From Manis javanica (taxonomy: Eukaryota > Chordata > Mammalia > Pholidota > Manidae), in contig NC_133167.1 of assembly GCF_040802235.1 (NCBI RefSeq), positions 44,328,001-44,392,000 of the forward strand: a stretch of 64,000 bases of DNA. The letters run 5' to 3'. The translations under genes and the position numbers were made by a program. The number at the start of each line of letters is the position of its first letter. Within the stretch, counting starts at the first letter, position 1. The notes beneath the pieces were generated by a model, which ran no database searches, had not been told where the DNA came from, and saw only the letters and a list, made by a program, of their open reading frames with translations. Of this stretch, positions 58,521 through 64,000 are shown in pieces.

Positions 58521-59979
58521 ATATCAAGCTATTTTCAATCACTTTTTTAATCCATACAGTTTCATTTTTATATTGTTTTCCAAATGTTTGTCATGCCATT
58601 TTCTAGTGCCGATGAAATATTTCCTATTGGAGACGATATTGTAAGTGGGTGTGGGATTCTCAGACAAATTTATAAAATCTTATTTAACCCATATTGTCTA
58701 TGGCTCTAATATAATGGAAAGTTAATGCTCTTTAAGAGCTTTGCCTTTTAGTCCCCATAACACTTTTATTAATTTTATGGCCATGGCCACATCTTCTCTG
58801 AACTACTTATGAAGTACTTAGTAAAATATAGTTATTTAGCATATACAGGTAATATGAAAGAGAGAAAATTTTATTTCAAAATCTGAAATCAGAATTCCTT
58901 TCAGAGTAGGAAGTTTTTTTACTTAGTTTTTTATTTAAAATTTTGAGTCTGACAATATAGGTCCCAAATATGGTCTGAAAAAATAAGGCAAGGTCTGAAT
59001 TGCTCAGAATAAAAAAATGAGAGAGATTTAGACATGGCATTGGCCCAAAGGGAAGAAATTGGGGCCTTGTAATAAGAAAAGAAAAAAGAAGGCCTGGTGG
59101 AGGTGGTTGCTGACAACCTGGTGGGAGGCCTGGGGTCTGAGGAGACACAGGCAGGGAGAGGTTCCCGTGGTAGGAATGCTGAGGGCTTCCATGAACAGGG
59201 CTATCTGTATTCACCTGTAACATAGCCCCCTCTGCTAATACCTTCAAATTATTTACAGAAGTCTGCTACATGTAACTACTCCACATATAGGTTGCTTTGT
59301 GGAATCAATATCTAAAGGATCATGTTCCACATTTGGGTTGAGCTAGGGTGTGGGTAGGGTTGAGTGAACAGATCAGATGCAGAAGTGGGATTGAGAACCC
59401 CATGGAGGCCAGAGCTCTTCTGAGAAAGATTGGGAAGGATGCTGGCAATAGTGGAAATTACTTACAGCCCACCAGATGCACATCTCACATTAGCAAGTAA
59501 TAGCACATTATTTACTTGAAAATCAAATTGAATCTGATTCAGAACCCTTATTGCTCCTGCATGACCCCATCAATTCCTGTGGCTTTGCTCTATCCAAGCA
59601 GAGATATCTCTGGTGAATCTGGAAGTATGATCTTCACAGCCTGCTATCTAGCCACCACATTTAAAGATGAGAGAGATGTTCCATAAAGGAAGGGCTATTG
59701 AAGGAAGTAAGAGAGAAAATCAAGAAGTTTAGAAATGTTGATGCGAGACAATATTTTTTTCCCTCTGTATTTGATATACTGTAGTTCTGTGATGATTAAA
59801 TGAATGAATGAATGAATTCTAGATATTCAGAACGGAAAATCTGGTGCAGAATGGAGAAGTAAATTTAGAAGAAATAAAGTTTAATCACTCATTTTTGCAG
59901 CTATGGTGATACAAAGTTGGAAACGACTTTAGAATCCATCAAATTCAGTTCTTTCACCTCTGTATGAATAACATCTAGT
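58521..59979. other. No gene recognised
   Basis: Contains a short (AATG)n run near 59798-59815. The 123-codon minus-strand frame 58876-59247 has no recognisable domain. Confidence 0.45.
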
Positions 59980-60125
59980 CACTAGTCACATGTGGCTATT
60001 AAATAAAACTTCAAATTTAATTTCTCAGTCATACTGGTCACATTTAAAGTGCTCAGTAGCCACATGTGACTAATGTAAGTAATTGAGACAGTACAATACA
60101 GAATATTTCCATCATTGCAGAAAGT
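59980..60125. mobile_element. DNA-transposon-like remnant
   Basis: CACATGTGGCTATT near the left is mirrored by AGCCACATGTGAC about 75 bases on. TTTCCATCATTGCAGAAAGTTC follows, a pattern found in an old mammalian MER-type DNA element. Family not named. Confidence 0.5.
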
Positions 60126-61129
60126 TCTTTGAGACAACAGTGATCTATTACATTCCTATTAAATGATCATCCAGCCTTTGCTTATATTTTTTTTAATGAA
60201 TGTCACTCATTATTACATTTTTGGTTGGGCAGAATTGTTAGCCTGTCCTTGAATTTTTCTACTAGGATTATTTATCCTAGATTTTTTAGATGAGTGAAAA
60301 GATTTATTCTCTGTAGGGAGAATTTTATTACAGTAGCTATTTAAAATGTTTGTTAATGATAAAGATATTCTACACTGAATAGAATAATATGAAATACTTA
60401 GAAAAGTTAACTGTTTTTTAAAGGATCTCATTTATGCCTAACAAGTATTACTAATGTAAACATCTCCCTAATGGTAATTATTTTTTCAAAACCGCCAAAA
60501 AAGTGACTATAGAAATACCTTTATGCTTCACAAGAATGCTGAACATGCACCAAATATTTTCTTTTATTTCTCCATGAGCTAAAACGTAATGCCATTATGT
60601 GATTCAAGCTCTGTATCTAACTCCTTAGCGAATGTAATAATTTCCTAATTAAATCCAAATATTTAATACATGTCATGAAAATCCCCTGACACATTTCAGT
60701 GACTGAAAGGTGGAAATCTGTAATTAGTCTTCAAGTTTTTAAAGGAAGTGAGAGTGGAGAGTTTAGAAAAACACAAAATAAATCATCTAAAAGGAACAAA
60801 ATTAGTGAAGACACCAGCCCGTCTCAAAGAATATTTACTGCTCACAAGAACTTAATTCATACTTGTTTTATTAATACCAATAACTAAGTGGGTTTCCGTA
60901 GGACATACAAAACTCTTAGACACTAGAAAAGTGAACTTACTCTGCTTTCTGTAAATAATAACCTTGTATCATCAAGAAAACCGTCAAACAATGTTTCTGT
61001 TTAAGCTACTTAAAGAAGTAGGAAGAGTGGTCAATATATTTAGAACAATTTCTGCCAAAAATACGGTAAGAATAAAAATGTTTGGTACTCAAATTTTAAG
61101 TCTATTGTTTGAGGAAATAAGGCAGGTAT
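60126..61129. other. No gene recognised
   Basis: AT-rich, no supported gene or named repeat. Confidence 0.5.
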
Positions 61130-61650
61130 ATCAATTAGGATTAGATTAGTTGAGGTATAACTGAAAACCCTATTAATATCTGCTTAAACAAAGATAGAGG
61201 TATAGTATAGTTTTCACTCACATAATAGTCTGCAAGTTTACTGTCTAAGACAGAAATGTTGGGTCCATGATTATCAGAAAGGCAGACTTTCCACTCTGTA
61301 ATTCTTAGATCATGATCTCTATTACCATGTATGCCTCCTCATGTTGCAGTGAGGCTACTGCAGCTCCAACCATCACATTCATCCCACATTTGTCCCTGCC
61401 ATCAGCTGGGAATGATTGCAGATGAAAAAGGGCTCCTAATAGTTAAGCTAGCCCTCTTCTAACAGCTTTCCTAGTAGCTTCAACTGGCAAATTTTACAGA
61501 CATCTTTTGCTCATCTATAAGGGAGCTGGGAAATGCAGTTTTTTGTTTTTGTTTTTGTTTTGCAGCTAGACACATTATTGCTACCACATAGTATAGTGGT
61601 TTTATTGCCAAACAAGAAGGGGACAATGAATATTGGGTAGGTAGCTAGCA
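61130..61650 (+). repeat. Ancient interspersed repeat, unnamed
   Basis: AGGATTAGATTAGTTGAGGTATAACTG...TCACTCACATAATAGTC...TGAGGCTACTGCAGCTCC...GGAGCTGGGAAATGCAG resembles an old MER-type DNA element. A (TTTTTG)n run lies at about 61540-61562. Confidence 0.4.
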
Positions 61651-61889
61651 GTCTCTGTCTGAGCAAGTAGATTATCCCTTCCCTGTGCTATACTTCCAAT
61701 TGTACTGGTTACATTGTATATACCTATTTATATAGGAGACAGAGTTGATAGCAGTAAAAAGCAGAATAATTATAGAGTGATCCTATGTCTCATTTTGCCC
61801 TGTATAGTTCCAGCATATAGTTGTTATACCAATATAATTATTATCAGTATCCCTATTACTCTCTAAAGTTTCCCAATAAAATAAAAATC

Positions 61890-62570
61890 ACTTTAGCTAT
61901 CTCTAGTACTTACTAGCTTTGTGACTTTAGCAAATTACATAACTTCTCTAAACTCATTATTTTAGTTACTTGTTGCTGAATAACAAATTATCCTGAAAAT
62001 TTATTGGCTCCAAGCAACAAATATTATAATTTCACAGTTTCGGTGGGTCAGTAATGAAGAGCAGCTTAGATGGATAGTGTCTCATTCAAAGTTGCTCTTG
62101 AGGTTAGGTGTTGGCAGGAGTTGCTATCATCTGAAGGCCTAACTGTGAAGAACGACCCACTTTGAAGATGACTCACTCACATGGCTGTTGGGAGAAGGCC
62201 TCAGGTACTCACTCACCATAAGGGCTTCTCTCCTAGGGCAGCTTGCATGTTCTCACCACAGAGCATCTAGCTTTCCATTCAAGAGAGAGCAAAAGGAAGC
62301 CACTAGCCTTTTAGGACCTAGTCTACAAAGTTGCAGAGTCACCACTTTTTTGTTTTTTTTCATGCAAAGAAATTCACAAATCCAGCCCACACTTAGAGGG
62401 TGGGGAATTAGGCTCCACTTCTTGAAGGGAGAATATTTTAACATCACCATACTTTTTGTTATCTGTAAAATGGGATAAAATTACCCACATGCAGTAATTG
62501 TATTTTTATGAAGAATCATAATCCAGATAAAGCATTTTAATAGAGCACTTGGCACATAGTAAAATGTGCC
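61890..62570 (+). repeat. MIR SINE split by an insertion
   Basis: Left part 61890-61962 (TACTTACTAGCTTTGTGACTTTAGCAAATTACATAACTTCTCTAAACTC) and right part 62450-62570 (TTATCTGTAAAATGGGATAAAATTACC...GAGCACTTGGCACATAG) join into one sense MIR. The sequence between them is the older-style repeat listed separately. Confidence 0.75.
61963..62449 (+). mobile_element. Ancient element inserted into MIR
   Basis: TTAGTTACTTGTTGCTGAATAACAAATTATCC...TTCACAGTTTCGGTGGGTCAG...CACAAATCCAGCCCACACTTAGAGGGTGGGGAATTAGGCTCCACTTCTTG follows a widespread mammalian MER-type repeat. The exact family and ends are not certain. Confidence 0.55.
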
Positions 62571-64000
62571 CCTTAATTCATGTTAATAACTAATATTATA
62601 GACTGGAATATTTTTCCAGTTAAACCATAGTTCCTGGAAAGGGTCATGTTTGATTTGTTTTGATAATTTAAGCTCCAATTGCAGGGTTGGGCATATAGGG
62701 GACACTTAATAATATTTGATGAATAAATGAGTAATGAACATATTCTTTAATAGGACAAGTTAAGTGGAGTGTTTCTGTAAGTGGAAAGAAAACCAATGCA
62801 ATAGTCATATGAATTAATCTGTTTTGTTTAAAAATAAGATTTTCATAGCTTTTTATATAATAGAGCATGAAAAAGTATGTACTAATGTAATGTGTACTGT
62901 TACATAACTCATAATATTCACTAGTATATTATGCTGTTATAAGATCACTTATGTTCTTAATATTAAAATTTATCCTGCAGCATTGTTTTGTAGACATATA
63001 TTAGCTATGTCTTTTTGAGACAATGAGATTATTTTACTTACTAAAGAAAATATTTCAATAATTATTTAGATGACATTGCTAAAGAATGGTAGGATTAAAG
63101 CACGTATTAAGGAAAATAATTTCAGGAACTATACACACGTATGTATTATACAAATGGCATATTTTGTCTTTAATGACATACTTTAACATTTTTTCCAAGA
63201 AAAAAAATACGTGTAACTTTGTAAATTAGTATGTTTGAAGATCTTCTGATTAGGAGTGTTTACAGTAATCATCAATCTGAAGGAAAAAAATAACTAAAAG
63301 TTTTGGTTTATAATCTTCAGTAACAGCAAGGCTGCATTTATACAAAATAATTAGTGGGAGGAAAGTATTAGCAGTCATCTATCAAGTGCCAGGAACATTT
63401 TAAATTATACCACATGATTCCTTTTATGACTCATGACATAAATAGAACAGAGAATTTTTTAGTTCTATGTTTTTTGATGTATTTTTAAAAATGTGTTTAA
63501 TTCTGAATACTTTGCTTTCTATATCTAAGCCTGCAATTGGACTTTTCAATAATAGAAGAGTAAGTTAGACCACATTACCTTCTTCCAAGCATGAAGTTTT
63601 CTTGTGTTGTAAGTGCTATACTAAGAAATGTGATCCATTTTTTTAGCACCCATTAGAGCACACGTCAATACTTCAAGTCTCTAAAAAAACAAATTAAATC
63701 CCCTTATGTAGTTATAATGTAGAAGGATGCTGCAATCTTTAATTAGTTTAAATGGAATAATACACATGATTTTCTTTTCACATTTTCACAACATGTCAAT
63801 CATTTGCAGGGAAATTCTGAAAACTGCCGAACATGTCCTTGAAGGAAAGAATGCCTATCTTGAGAGCACAGTGCTTTTTCACAATGAGATGCAGAGAACT
63901 CCAGGAGTGTACAGGACACATCCTGCTATTCATGATTAGTTTTTATCTACTTCATAAACCCCAAGCCCTAATTCCAAATTGCAACAAGGAATGAAAAACA
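62571..64000. other. AT-rich, no gene confirmed
   Basis: A weak L2-like tail lies at 62660-62735 (ACACTTAATAATATTTGATGAATAAATGAG). Otherwise only a possible exon at 63810-63939, listed separately. Confidence 0.45.
63810..63939 (+). other. Possible exon-like segment, unproven
   Basis: A pyrimidine-rich stretch (TTTTCTTTTCACATTTTCAC) and CATTTGCAG just before 63810 make a fair 3' splice site. From there 42 codons stay open to a TAG at 63937-63939. The composition is less AT-rich than the flanks. I recognise no protein family in it and no upstream exon is seen in the window. Chance is quite possible. Confidence 0.15.

Overview
This window reads as nuclear DNA of a placental mammal. It is AT-rich and gene-poor, and almost every recognisable feature is a transposable element. 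Ancient mammal-wide families (MIR, L2, MER5A, a Tigger-type element) sit beside younger L1s and several LTRs. No lineage-diagnostic SINE (Alu, B1/B2, carnivore SINEC, ruminant Bov-tA, horse ERE) was seen in 64 kb. Together with the L1 type, this suggests a SINE-poor laurasiatherian. A pangolin is my best guess, but that is inference. No host protein-coding exon, rRNA, tRNA or CRISPR array could be supported, so the window is probably intergenic or deep intronic.

Layout. 0-10 kb: a solo LTR with a 4-bp target duplication (960-1434), then L1 3' ends in both orientations and a 2.1-kb old L1 on the minus strand (4085-6195). 10.8-21.9 kb: one ancient minus-strand L2 split into four pieces by a MIR remnant, a Tigger-type element, a near full-length L1 (L1-a, 12359-18657, perfect 16-bp target duplication) and an older L1 (18925-21415). 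22-30 kb: MIR, L2 and L1 fragments, two more LTRs (27768-28260 minus; about 29535-30132 plus) and a 155-bp L1 tail with a 12-bp target duplication. 30-41 kb: ancient repeats and decayed LTRs. 41.5-47.8 kb: a second near full-length L1 (L1-b) on the minus strand, making a 6.3-kb inverted pair with L1-a. 49-54 kb: MIR, MER5A, a palindromic element and the most unusual item, a poly(A)-tailed endogenous-retrovirus-derived retroposon (52237-54069). 54-64 kb: mostly unrecognised AT-rich sequence with ancient repeats.

The coding content is confined to broken parasite genes. Both long L1s carry recognisable ORF1 and ORF2 with nonsense and frameshift lesions, so neither should be autonomous. The retroposon keeps an integrase C-terminus, a 196-codon uninterrupted envelope transmembrane-subunit frame and an LTR segment ending at AATAAA plus poly(A). 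It lacks the envelope surface subunit. The tail and 5' truncation indicate copying of a polyadenylated retroviral transcript by L1 machinery rather than by retroviral integration. I found no cooperating multi-gene system.
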